NCBI GenBank assembly: GCA_930367215.1
Contig: OV884058.1
Location: forward strand, 201,022,208-201,086,207
Reading direction: 5' to 3'
DNA length: 64,000 bases
From: Pollenia angustigena
Lineage: Eukaryota > Arthropoda > Insecta > Diptera > Polleniidae
Shown here: positions 21,291 to 32,992 of the stretch, piece by piece
Layout of the letters: the number at the start of each line of letters is the position of its first letter
Position numbering within the stretch: position 1 is the first letter of the stretch
Position numbers and translations under genes: made by a program
The notes under the pieces: generated by a model
What the model was told of the DNA's origin: nothing
What the model saw: only the letters and a program-made list of their open reading frames with translations
The model's database searches: none

Positions 21291-24200
21291 AGAACGTTAA
21301 CTATGCTTTTGTTTCATTATGTTTCAAAAAAGATCGAACAAAATTTGTTTAAAATTAATTTTAATTATTTTAAACAAAAAAGACGATCTTATTAAGCGGC
21401 CTATACATTTGCAATATTATTGTATATGATATTCGCCATATTATTTCTATTTTATCCTATATTATGCATTATTCGCACAATGGTTTCATTCATTCAATAA
21501 AATGGTGAACATAACCAATAGTAATAACATAAACAGCATTGTACAAAGTTGCCAATACATTTCACTTTCTTTTCGTTGTGCAATAAAAAAGGTCTTTTGA
21601 TTGTTGCCAATATAATTTGCCACCTTCGAATATCACATACACATTGGCGATATATTTGTACAATACGTAAAATTGAACAATTTATTGCAAGTGTATGCGC
21701 CGCTTTATTTTTTTCAGGAATCTGACGATTTTTACACAAATTTATTTGGCAGCACTGATTAAAACGAAAACAAGGAAAGGCTAAAAAAAATTTTAAATTA
21801 CAAAATATAAAAATTAGTGGTATTCACACCGAACTTGCTAATTTGTTACTCGGTACATAGTTTGTTAATTTGTTAAAGTTACCAACTGTGGACGACCCCA
21901 TTTTTAAAACTTCGTTAGTCTGGTAACCTTAAAATAAAAAAATCATTTAACTTGAGGGTTACACGATCAAGTTTTGCCTATCAAGTTTTAATACACTCAC
22001 ACTTTTTCACCAATGCACTCATACTTTTAAAAATTGATACCAACTTCTTAAATTCTCTTGCCAGTGAGTGTTCCAATTAACGTTCAAGAAAACAGCTGAT
22101 TTCAAAGTTAGTGAGTAAATTTTTCGTTTCTCTTTATAAATTTTTTTCTTGATGGCATCTTGAAAGTAAATTGCTCAAAAATTGAATGCAGCCTACGTCA
22201 CAAGTATAAATTTTTGGAAATTTTGACAAACAGTATATGTATGTAAAAGACTATCAAAAAAAACTTGAGCGTGTAACTGCAAAGCATTTGTTCTACAAAG
22301 AAAGTAGTAAGTACCAACGTTGTAAGACAGGGCAGTATGAACACCTTAAGTAAAAGTAAGGGTAAACATGCAACATGTTTTGCATGTTTTTTATCAACAT
22401 ATTCACAAAAGAACTTGAAAATTTTTCACACAGTTGTATTTTTTGTACAACCGAACACAAAAATGTAGAACATGTAACATTTATGCAACATATTTCTCAG
22501 AAAAGAAATCGCCATTAATTTCAACTTAAGTTTCCATTGTAATATTTTAGCAAGGTGGCCTCAATATCACAACAATACAACAACAGGCAAAGCATTAACA
22601 GTCAGCTGTTTTTTTCATACCACCTTGTAATTAATTACACTTTTTTATATTTTTGTTTTGCATTTAGCAGTGCTACCATACTTTTATCTTAATTAAATAA
22701 GACTTTTCAAATAAAACTCAAAAAACCAATCTGTTTTAAATACGATTTAAGTTTGTTATGAAAATTAACTTAATATTGATTTAAATACTATCCTGAAAAT
22801 AATATAAACATATTTTAAATTATATTCAACATTTTTCATTTTTATTCTATGAGCTAAATTTCAGTTTTTATAATAGTTCTATTCCTTAATTGTTTCAGAA
22901 ATGACTTTATACACTATCAGACTATTATATTGTATTATCTTGAAAAATGTTGAATATAATATAAAGTAACCTTGGGAAGGAAATAATTCCCAGTTTATAT
23001 TTTAAATTTATAACAAATACATTTTGTTTTTCTCGCACCAATTTCAAATGTGACTTATTTTGACAGTTTTTGTAAGAAACTTTTCGCAAAATATTGTTAC
23101 AGAAACATTTTTTTCTCGCATCCTTCCAATAATTGCTAGAAAATTATTAAAATGACAGATAGTTCTCGCTGAGAAAAGATACAGAAACACTTGTGTGAGA
23201 AAACCCATTTTTTGTTTCATTTCACACTTATTTAGTTGCAACTCACACGTTTCATGCGAAAAGCCTTACGATGTGAGAAATACCGAAACGGGCTACAGGT
23301 GTCCTTTTATGTTTTTTGTAATTTTCCTCCAGAGTATAAATTGCAAGTTTTGGATTTCTTGCCCTTCTTCTTATGTATTTAAAGCACAAAATACAAACTA
23401 TTTTTATTTATTGTATGTATTTAAAATACAAAATACATACTTTCTGGACATGTATGTAAAATACAAAGTACTTGCACTTCATGTATTTAAAATACAAAAT
23501 ACGTATTCAAATACTGCCCAGCCCTGTCCCTACATAAGCATCGGTACTCTGCAGGAAATGTCACTAGTGAATCTGTACTGATTCACTATTGACACAGTCA
23601 CCAGTTGTAGTGACTTATTATACCCCAGGCAATGTTATTTACAATAGACATTTAACATGTGCGTGTCATTGGAAATCTGCAACTGGCGTTGGTACTACTG
23701 ACTAGGTAGTTCCTTTGCGAACATATGTAGACATTGGAACCAGAGAATCGCGAGTACATTTTAGTAAAAGTAGTCTACTAAGTTGTTATTGATAAAATCG
23801 ATTTCTTATTAAAGGCAAATATAGTGGCGGTTGCATTGTAGTGTAGAACCTGCCGGCCAGGGTTCGAGCCCCGGCCACGGTCAAGAATGAAAGATTATCA
23901 ATAACAATTTTGATTAATTTTAATGTTGTAAAATTCCTTTCTTCATAAAAATAATTTAATGAAAATTAAATTTGATGAACTTAAGCTTAATTAAAAATAT
24001 TAAAAATTTGGATTAAAAACCATAAATAGTTCAACAAAATTACCACAATACCAATTATTGTTAAAGCAAAGGCACGAGCTCTATGTGTACATTTGTCCTT
24101 CAAGTTGTGCTGAAAAAAGGTCAACAAAAAAAAGAAAGACAAAACATGAAAAAACAAAAATGTACTTTGGACTTCAAGAAGAATTCTTGACAAAAAGTAC

Positions 24201-25706
24201 GAAAAAACAGAGGTAAAGGAAAAACATGTAAAATTAATTAAAAATGGATAATCATTCAAAAAAGCAAATTTCGATCTACCAAAGGTTAAAATACAATTTG
24301 GTTTAAGGATTGATGTTTGACTATTGACGTCAGCAGTCGTCGATGGCTGCGAGTGTAAGACGGCAAATCCCTCTGAGGAGATCGAGTGGTAGCGATCGAA
24401 ACATGTCAGGGTAACCAGCCGCCTGGGTTCGAATCTCAGGTCAGTCAAGAATGAAAAATTATCAATAACAATTTTAATTAATTTTCATGTTGTAAAATTC
24501 CTTTCTTCATAAGAATAATTTAATGAAAATGAAATTTAATGAACTTAAGCCTGATTAAAAAAAAATGAAAATTTGGACTAAAACCCATAAATAGTTCAAC
24601 AAAATTACCACAATACTGATTATAATCAAAAACTATATAGCTTACGCGAGTTTATGAGACGATTCAAAAATGATGAGAAAAACTAACATTAAAAGGATCA
24701 AAAATTGTTTCACATATGATTCTTTCAGGTGATTCATCAGCAGGGTACCCTTTTCTCACAACGAGAGTATCATTTATGATTGAAAAATGAGCTCATACAC
24801 GGGTATTTTGCTCGTGAATCTGATTCCTAAATGATTAGATTATGATACATAGTGCTAGCTGGGCAAGAACGTTAACTATGCTTTTGTTTCATTATGTTTC
24901 AAAAAAGCTCGAACAAAATTTGTTTAAAATTAATTTTAATTATTTTAAACAAAAAAGACGATCTTATTAAGCGGCCTATACATTTGCAATATTTTTGTAT
25001 ATGATATTCGCCATATTATTTCTATTTTATCCTATATTATGCATTAGTCGCACAATGGTTTCATTCATTCAATAAAATGGTGAACATAACCAATAGTAAT
25101 AACATAAACAGCATTGTACAATGTTGCCAATACATTTCACTTTCTTTTCGTTGTGCAATAAAAAAGGTCTTTTGATTGTTGCCAATATAATTTGCCACCT
25201 TCGAATATCACATACACATTGGCGATATATTTGTACAATACATAAAATTGAACAATTTATTGCAAGTGTATGCGCCGCTTTATTTTTTTCAGGAATTTGA
25301 CGATTTTTACACAAATTTATTTGGCAGCACTGATTAAAACGAAAACAAGGAAAGGCTAAAAAAAATTTTAAATTACAAAATATAAAAATTAGTGGTATTC
25401 ACACCGAACTTGCTAATTTGTTACTCGGTACATAGTTTGTTAATTTGTTAAAGTTACCAACTGTGGACGACCCCATTTTTAAAACTTCGTTAGTCTGGTA
25501 GCCTTAAAATAAAAAAATCATTTAACTTGAGGGTTACACGATCAAGTTTTGCCTATCAAGTTTTCATACACTCACACTTTTCCACCAATGCACTCATACT
25601 TTTAAAAATTGATATCAACTTCTTAAATTCTCTTGCCAGTGAGTGTTTCAATTAACGTTCAAGAAAACAGCTGATTTCAAAGTTAGTGAGTAAATTTTTC
25701 GTTTCT

Positions 25707-28108
25707 AATCCAAATTTTCAATATTTTTAATTAGGCTTAAGTTCATCAAATTTAATTTTCATTAAATTATTTTATGAAGAAAGGAATTTTACAACATGAA
25801 AATTAATTAAAATTGTTATTGATAATCTTTCATTCTTGACGTGGCTAGGGGTTGAACCCTGGCCGGCAGGTTACTATGACATGTTTCGATCGCAACCACT
25901 CGATCTCCTCAGATAGTTTTGCCGTCTTACACTCAAGAAAAATTCCTAACAAAGTACGAAAAAACAGAAGTAAGGAAAAAACATGTAAAATCAATTAAAA
26001 TGGATAATCATTCAGGAAAAGCAAATTTCGATCTACCAAATGTTAAAAATACAAATTTGGTTTAAGGATTGATATTTGACTATTGACGTCAGCAGCCTTC
26101 GATGGCTGCGAGTGTAAGACGGCAAAACTATCTGAGGAGATCGAGTGGTTGCGATCGAAACATGTCATAGTAACCTGCCGGCCAGGGTTCAACCTCTAGC
26201 CACGTCAAGAATGAAAGATTATCAATAACAATTTTAATTAATTTTCATGTTGTAAAATTCCTTTCTTCATAAAATAATTTAATGAAAATTAAATTTGATG
26301 AACTTAAGCCTAATTAAAAATATTGAAAATTTGGATTAAAAACCATAAATAGTTCAACAAAATAACCACAATACTAATTATTGTTAAAGCTAAGGCACGA
26401 GCTCTATGTGTACATTTGTCCTTCAAGTTGTGCTGAAAAAGGTCAACAGAAAAGAGAAAGACAAAATGAAAAAAAAAAAAAAAAAAAAACAAAAAAATGT
26501 ACTTGGACTTCAAGAAAAATTCTTGACAAAGTACGAAAAAACAGAAGTAAGGAAAAAACATGTAAAATCAATTAAAATGGATAATCATTCAGGAAAAGCA
26601 AATTTCGATCTACCAAATGTTAAAAATACAAATTTGGTTTAAGGATTGATATTTGACTATTGACGTCAGCAGCCTTCGATGGCTGCGAGTGTAAGACGGC
26701 AAAACTATCTGAGGAGATCGAGTGGTTGCGATCGAAACATGTCATAGTAACCTGCCGGCCAGGGTTCAACCCCTAGCCACGTCAAGAATGAAAGATTATC
26801 AATAACAATTTTAATTAATTTTCATGTTGTAAAATTCCTTTCTTCATAAAATAATTTAATGAAAATTAAATTTGATGAACTTAAGCCTAATTAAAAATAT
26901 TGAAAATTTGGATTAAAAACCATAAATAGTTCAACAAAATAACCACAATACTAATTATTGTTAAAGCTAAGGCACGAGCTCTATGTGTACATTTGTCCTT
27001 CAAGTTGTGCTGAAAAAGGTCAACAGAAAAGAGAAAGACAAAATGAAAAAAAAAAAAAAAAAAAAAACAAAAAAATGTACTTGGACTTCAAGAAAAATTC
27101 TTGACAAAGTACGAAAAAACAGAAGTAAGGAAAAAACATGTAAAATCAATTAAAATGGATAATCATTCAGGAAAAGCAAATTTCGATCTACCAAATGTTA
27201 AAAATACAAATTTGGTTTAAGGACTGATATTTGACTATTGACGTCAGCAGCCTTCGATGGCTGCGAGTGTAAGACGGCAAAACTATCTGAGGAGATCGAG
27301 TAGTTGCGATCGAAACATGTCATAGTAACCTGCCGGCCAGGGTTCAACCCCTAGCCACGTCAAGAATGAAAGATTATCAATAACAATTTTAATTAATTTT
27401 CATGTTGTAAAATTCCTTTCTTCATAAAATAATTTAATGAAAATTAAATTTGATGAACTTAAGCCTAATTAAAAATATTGAAAATTTGGATTAAAAACCA
27501 TAAATAGTTCAACAAAATAACCACAATACTAATTATTGTTAAAGCTAAGGCACGAGCTCTATGTGTACATTTGTCCTTCAAGTTGTGCTGAAAAAGGTCA
27601 ACAGAAAAGAGAAAGACAAAATGAAAAAAAAAAAAAAAAAAAAAACAAAAAAATGTACTTGGACTTCAAGAAAAATTCTTGACAAAGTACGAAAAAACAG
27701 AAGTAAGGAAAAAACATGTAAAATCAATTAAAATGGATAATCATTCAGGAAAAGCAAATTTCGATCTACCAAATGTTAAAAATACAAATTTGGTTTAAGG
27801 ACTGATATTTGACTATTGACGTCAGCAGCCTTCGATGGCTGCGAGTGTAAGACGGCAAAACTATCTGAGGAGATCGAGTGGTTGCGATCGAAACATGTCA
27901 TAGTAACCTGCCGGCCAGGGTTCAACCCCTAGCCACGTCAAGAATGAAAGATTATCAATAACAATTTTAATTAATTTTCATGTTGTAAAATTCCTTTCTT
28001 CATAAAATAATTTAATGAAAATTAAATTTGATGAACTTAAGCCTAATTAAAAATATTGAAAATTTGGATTAAAAACCATAAATAGTTCAACAAAATAACC
28101 ACAATACT
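25707..28108 (+). mobile_element. 2.4-kb inserted array with 14-bp target duplication
   Basis: AATTTTTCGTTTCT lies on both sides (25693-25706 and 28109-28122) and occurs once at the corresponding place in D1 (about 22119-22132). The inserted DNA starts with an inverted segment (25707-25934), then turns to the forward orientation and contains 577-578-bp units. A long variable-size duplication and a 5' inversion are features of target-primed retrotransposition (LINE-driven, twin priming); that mechanism is inference. The last bases are ccacaatact with no poly(A) tail. Confidence 0.85.
26182..28108 (+). repeat. tandem array of 577-578-bp SINE-like units
   Basis: The landmark GCCAGGGTTCAAC starts at 26181, 26758, 27336 and 27914, giving periods of 577, 578 and 578. 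Units are nearly identical, differing at a few positions (for example gattgatatt/gactgatatt and gagtggttgc/gagtagttgc). Each holds a tRNA-like head, a tail beginning caagaatgaaag, and a poly(A) run of about 20 after gacaaaatg. A single diverged unit with two heads is present in D1 at 20273-20870, so this is the likely source type. Confidence 0.92.
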
Positions 28109-28340
28109 AATTTTTCGTTTCTCTTTATAAATTTTTTTCTTGATGGCATCTTGAAAGTAAATTGCTCAAAAATTGAATGCAGCATACGTCACAAGTATCA
28201 ATTTTTGGAAATTTTGACAAACAGTATATGTATGTAAAAGACTATCAAAAAAAACTTGAGCGTGTAACTGCAAAGCATTTGTTCTACAAAGAAAGTAGTA
28301 AGTACCAACGTTGTAAGACAGGGCAGTATGAACACCTTAA

Positions 28341-28692
28341 AGCCTAGATTACACTATCTCACAAGCCTTACGTATTCCATAATACTTTGTGAGATAGAAA
28401 TCTAATGAGTTTTGTTGCGACTGTCAAAAAATCTAATGTAACATGACAGTTCGTGTTCACACCATCTCACAAAGTATAAACACTCACACATGAAATAAAA
28501 TGCAACCCTGATCCAATGAAAAGTATTATTGTTTTGAAATTTTTCAAAAAACGATGAAGTCGTATGGGATGTCAAACTTTTTTCTTAATACTTGTCATTT
28601 TCGTGACACATTGCATTCACACTATCACACTTTGTAATATTACTTGAGTTTTTGACATGTATTAATACAAAGTATAATAGTGTAATCTAGCC
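28341..28692. mobile_element. 352-bp piggyBac-like MITE with TTAA duplication
   Basis: D1 has one uninterrupted CACCTTAAGTAAAAGTAAGG. In D2 the TTAA occurs twice (28337-28340 and 28693-28696) with 352 bases between. The ends are inverted: AGCCTAGATTACACTAT at the left and ATAGTGTAATCTAGCC at the right. Exact TTAA duplication is the mark of piggyBac-type transposition. No transposase is encoded. Confidence 0.93.
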
Positions 28693-29739
28693 TTAAGTAA
28701 AAGTAAGGGTAAACATGCAACATGTTTTGCATGTTTTTTATCAACATATTCACAAAAGAACTTGAAAATTTTTCACACAGTTGTTTTTTTTTTGTACAAA
28801 CGAACACAAAAATGTAGAACATGGTACATTTATGCAACATATTTCTCAGAAAAGAAATCGCCATTAATTTCAACTTAAGTTTCCATTGTAATATTTTAGC
28901 AAGGTGGCCTCAATATCACAACAATACAACAACAGGCAAAGCATTAACAGTCAGCTGTTTTTTTCATACCACCTTATAATTAATTACACTTTTTTATAAT
29001 TTTGTTTTGCATTTAGTAGTGCTACCATACTTTTATCTTAATTAAATAAGACTTTTCAAATAAAACTCAAAAAACCAATCTGTTTTAAATACGATTTAAG
29101 TTTGTTATGAAAATTAACTTAATATTGATTTAAATACTATCCTGAAAATAATATAAACATATTTTAAATTATATTCAACATTTTTCATTTGTATTCTATG
29201 AGCTAAATTTCAGTTTAGTATTTTATAAAGATTTTTTATAATAGTTCTATGCCTTAATTGTTTCAGAAATGACTTTATACACTATCAGACTATTATATTG
29301 TATTATTTGAAAAATGTTGAATATAATATAAAGTAACCTTCGCAAGGAAATAATTCCCAGTTTATATTTTAAATTTATAACAAATACATTTTGTTTTTCT
29401 CGCACCAATTTCAAATGTGACTTATTTTGACAGTTTTTGTAAGAAACTTTTCGCAAAATATTGTTACAGAAACATTTTTTTCTCGCATCCTTCCAATAAT
29501 TGCTAGAAAATTATTAAAATGACAGATAATTCTCGCTGAGAAAAGATACAGAAACACTTGTGTGAGAAAAACCATTTTTTGTTTCATTTCACACTTGTTT
29601 AGTTGCAATTCACACGTTTCATGCGAAAAGCCTTACGATGTGAGAAATGCAGAAACGTGCTACAGGTGTCCTTTTATGTTTTTTGTAATTTTCCTCCAGA
29701 GTATAAATTGCAAGTTTTGGATTTCTTGCCCTTCTTCTT

Positions 29740-29897
29740 ATGTATTTAAAGCACAAAATACAAACTATTTTTATTTATTGTATGTATTTAAAATACAAAA
29801 TACATACTTTCTGGACATGTGTTTAAAATACAAAGTACTTGCACTTCATGTATTTAAAATACCAAATACGTATTTCAAATACTGCCCAGCCCTGTCC
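29740..29897. repeat. TATTTAAAATAC cluster with hAT-type end
   Basis: TATGTATTTAAAATACAAAA variants recur and end in AAATACTGCCCAGCCCTG. On the minus strand CAGGGCTGGGCAGTATTT is a typical hAT terminal sequence. The paired end was not found; the same structure lies at 23375-23528 in D1. Confidence 0.55.
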
Positions 29898-30331
29898 CTA
29901 CATAAGCATCGGTACTCTGCAGGAAATGTCACTAGTGAATCTGTACTGATTCACTATTGACACAGTCACCAGTTGTAGTGACTTATTATACCCCAGGCAA
30001 TGTTATTTACAATAGACATTTAACATGTGCGTGTCATTGGAAATCTACAACTGGCGTTGGTACTACTGACTAGGTAGTTCCTTTGCGAACATATGTAGAC
30101 ATTGGAACCAGAGAATCGCGAGTACATTTTAGTAAAAGTAGTCTACTAAGTTGTTATTGATAAAATCGTTTTCTTATTAAAGCCAAATATAGTGGCAGTT
30201 GTATTGTAGTGTAGACACTTCGTTGACAATGTCACTAATATAGTCGACAAAACTGGTGACTTGGAGACACTTGCACCAAAGTTTCCTTCAGGGTACATAT
30301 GTATGTATAAAATATATATGTATGTATATAC

Positions 30332-31037
30332 TAAAGGTCTGCATGACTACATTTAAAAGTCATATGAATACATTCATTTGTTTTTTAAGTAGGTAAAGTT
30401 AAGTACAACAAACGATTTAACTACGCAGTGCTTTACATTTTATGTTAAAAAAAACAAATGAATAAACACACAAGGCGAAAGAGAAAAGAAAACAACTGTA
30501 TGTAAACAGAAAAAAATACTACCACATTCAAATAAAACAGACATAATAAAATGTGTATAAGTTTCGAATATAATATTATTTGAATGTTTTACTCATAACA
30601 TGAATACATTAATATTATTACTAGCAACTTTGGTATGGAAATCGAAAACGTAAAACGCAAGAATTTTAAAGTCCTTTTTAATATACTTTTAATCCAATTT
30701 TTATAATTTTTGTTGCAAAATTCTGTTTAATAGAGTTATATTTGTAATGAGAAAAACATGAGTACTAATTTTACTATGTAGTATTTCTTGCACACAGTCT
30801 AACTGTTACCATATACTTGTGTGTGTTTGCATTTGCAAATTGAGTAAATAAATATTCAAAGAAAAAGAGTGAATAGAATGTGTGCCTTTGTTATGATAAA
30901 GTAAAACACAGACTACACTCTCTTTTATATTTTAACTCTTAAACTCTGTAAACCAGTATTTAACTATTTAAATATTTGAATGAATATTGGAATGCTTGTG
31001 TGTAATAAACAAATGAATGTATTCTTGCAGCCCTTTA
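30332..31037. mobile_element. 706-bp hAT-like element, duplication GTATATAC
   Basis: GTATATAC is present exactly at 30324-30331 and 31038-31045. The ends are TAAAGGTCTGCA at the left and TGCAGCCCTTTA at the right, and aatacattcatttgttt recurs inverted just inside both. The termini recall the hobo type (CAGAGAACTGCA). No transposase is present. Confidence 0.82.
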
Positions 31038-31045
31038 GTATATAC

Positions 31046-32026
31046 ATATATGTACACACATATTCGCAAGTTCAATTCACCAAATAAAGCTCGTTTTATT
31101 GGAAATATACATAGCTTTAATAAAATGTTATAAAAATAGTAAGTTTTTTCCATATGAACTTTTTGATCAATCTGTTCGTTAAACACAAAAATTTTCAAAT
31201 TTTATCAAAACAAAATTGTTTTTCAGCATGTCCGTCTCCCTCCGCCCCCTAGCATAATGCCCAATATGATTTTCGGTATCTCCCTTCTTTATTATTTCAT
31301 CTATGTACAGTATTATTCGGATATTAGAACATCTCATATACATAAGAACAAAACGCTTATAAGAAACATTTTCAAAAACACCATGTCTTTTTTGCGATTT
31401 TTTTAACAAAAAAGGTTTCATATAAGAAAAACGCTTATAAGAAAAAAACTGATAAAAGAACATTTTTCTTAAACTCCAAAATCACAAAATTTATAGTTAT
31501 ACGTAGTAAGTTACATGCACAAAAGCGTAGATGCCTTGAGGCGAAAAGTAGGTTTAGTTTCTACTTTTGTAAGCGTCACAAGCAGCGTTCGAACAAATCT
31601 CTGATTTTGACAAATTTAATTTTATTTTTACTTGTGCTGCTGCTGCATAAAAAGCGTTGCATGTAACCCAAAAAATATAAAAGAAAACAAACAAACACAC
31701 ATACATGGCACAAACTATTTTAGTGAATTTATTTCCCTATTTCGGTTCACAACTCAAATAAGTTGATTTGTAATTTTTGTATTATGGTTTACAACTTTGC
31801 TATTGCGGTGAACAAAAACATCAAAAGTAATCTGAACAGTAAACGGACCATATTTCATTTTAATGATATTCAAATAACGTTGCTTCATGGTTGAGTTGTC
31901 TAGGGGGTGTATTAAGTTAGAAACTGTGAGTTCACTGTTTTTTTTTTTTTATATTTTTATTTTTTTATAGTTCTAAAAACGATTTAAAAAAAATATTTAC
32001 CACTTTTCGCTTTTTAAACTTAATTT
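31046..32026. other. unassigned DNA
   Basis: No supported gene. CAGTATTATTCGGATATTAG at about 31308 looks like a pogo/Tigger-type end, with aacgcttataagaaa repeated downstream at 31352 and 31429, but no partner end was found. Confidence 0.35.
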
Positions 32027-32785
32027 CCCAACAAACACAAAGTCAAACCTTTGATATGAAATGACTTTATCATTTGACATCAAACACAATTCTCAAACGT
32101 TTTTCAATTGTTTGATTTAACATTTATATTCAAATTGATAATGATTTCCAAGTAAGCATTTGATATAAATTTGATGTCAAATGTTAAATTCAAATCAAAA
32201 ATAAACTTGGCAACACTAAAGCGAAAAAAGCATTAAAAATTGCGATTAAAGTTACATTTTTTACTCTGTGGTTACATGGTTTAAATTTTAATATAAAGTG
32301 AACAGTTTATTTCTTGTGAAAATTAAAAATTATTGTGAGTAATTCCAATGATTAAGAATAAAAAAAGGAATATAAAACGGCAAAGTGAAGAAAGTTTTTT
32401 GAACGATCGCGGTGCTGAATCCTCAAAATAAAAGGGAGCAAATGTCGTCTTTGCAAGAATTAGAGGACGGAAAGAACCTCATTCTTTTATCTATTTTGCC
32501 GAATGTTTATCTCACAGTTTATTTAAATAAATAATGAATTTAAATTAAAAAAATAAAATATTTTTATTTATGTTTCACATTGTATTAATATCCACATTTG
32601 AAAAACATTTGAGAATTGCGTTTGAAAGCAAGTTGAAAATAAAGGCATTTTTCAATTTGAAAATAATTTCCCCTTTTTGTTAAGAACGCTATGATTTTCA
32701 AATCATTATGAAACATTTTTCGTTTGAGAAAACGTTTGATTTCAAATCATTTTCAATTTGAAATCAAAGCTCCTTTGTTGTTGGG
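32027..32785. mobile_element. 759-bp TIR element with CCCAACAA ends
   Basis: CCCAACAAACACAAAG on the left and CTTTGTTGTTGGG on the right are inverted, and the interior is rich in tttgatttcaaat-type palindromic words. No clear target duplication. The open frame starting near 32350 is only some 18 codons long and is not called. Confidence 0.6.
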
Positions 32786-32869
32786 TTACAATGAAGTTTT
32801 AAGTATTGTAAATATGTATGTATATGTAAAAATTATTTAGTTTTTGTCTAGTTGCTCTGTATTCTGCTC

Positions 32870-32950
32870 GCACAATGGTGAAGGGTATATAAGATTCGGC
32901 ACAGCCGAATATAGCACTCTTAATTGCTATTTGTTACTTTTGTTTGTTTG
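32870..32950 (+). repeat. short repeat with AGATTCGGCACAGCCGAATA
   Basis: GGTGAAGGGTATATAAGATT and the palindromic TTCGGCACAGCCGAA form a compact block; TTTTCGGCTGTGCCGAATC is also found at 7325. The trailing tttgttacttttgtttgttt recurs at 61206. I read it as the end of a dispersed fly repeat. Confidence 0.5.
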
Positions 32951-32992
32951 CCTTTTGAAACATATGTTTTTTTTATTTACTTATGGCTCAAC

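Larger units (their letters stand above)
20273..23846. repeat. direct tandem duplication, copy D1 (3574 bp)
   Basis: The sequence starting AACCTGCCGGCCAGGGTTCG at 20273 begins again at 23847, and the two stretches then run in parallel with only scattered substitutions. D1 ends at 23846 in ...tgtag, directly abutting D2. Contents in order: SINE-like unit with a second tRNA-like head (to about 20870), a Foldback-like end (21050-21290), a 'cttcaaattcc' region, and a TATTTAAAATAC cluster followed by a CAGGGCTGGGCAGT-type hAT end near 23518-23528. No gene is supported; two open frames on its minus strand are preserved only because the DNA is duplicated. Confidence 0.9.
23847..30214. repeat. direct tandem duplication, copy D2 (expanded)
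   Basis: D2 matches D1 from 23847 to 25706, is interrupted by the array insertion at 25707-28108, then matches D1 again from 28109 to 30214 with one more insertion, the TTAA-flanked MITE at 28341-28692. Removing both insertions and one flanking duplication for each leaves a length close to that of D1. Past 30214 the sequence continues into DNA not present in D1. Confidence 0.88.

Noticed and set aside
21494..21739. 81-residue minus-strand frame, repeated at 25069-25314
   Set aside because: Also preserved only by the duplication; no recognisable domain.
23375..23528. TATTTAAAATAC cluster as regulatory or CRISPR-type repeat
   Set aside because: Irregular spacing and association with a hAT end; it behaves as a transposon subterminal region.
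26182..28108. CRISPR-like regular array
   Set aside because: Units are 577-578 bp with no spacer structure; the DNA is eukaryotic.
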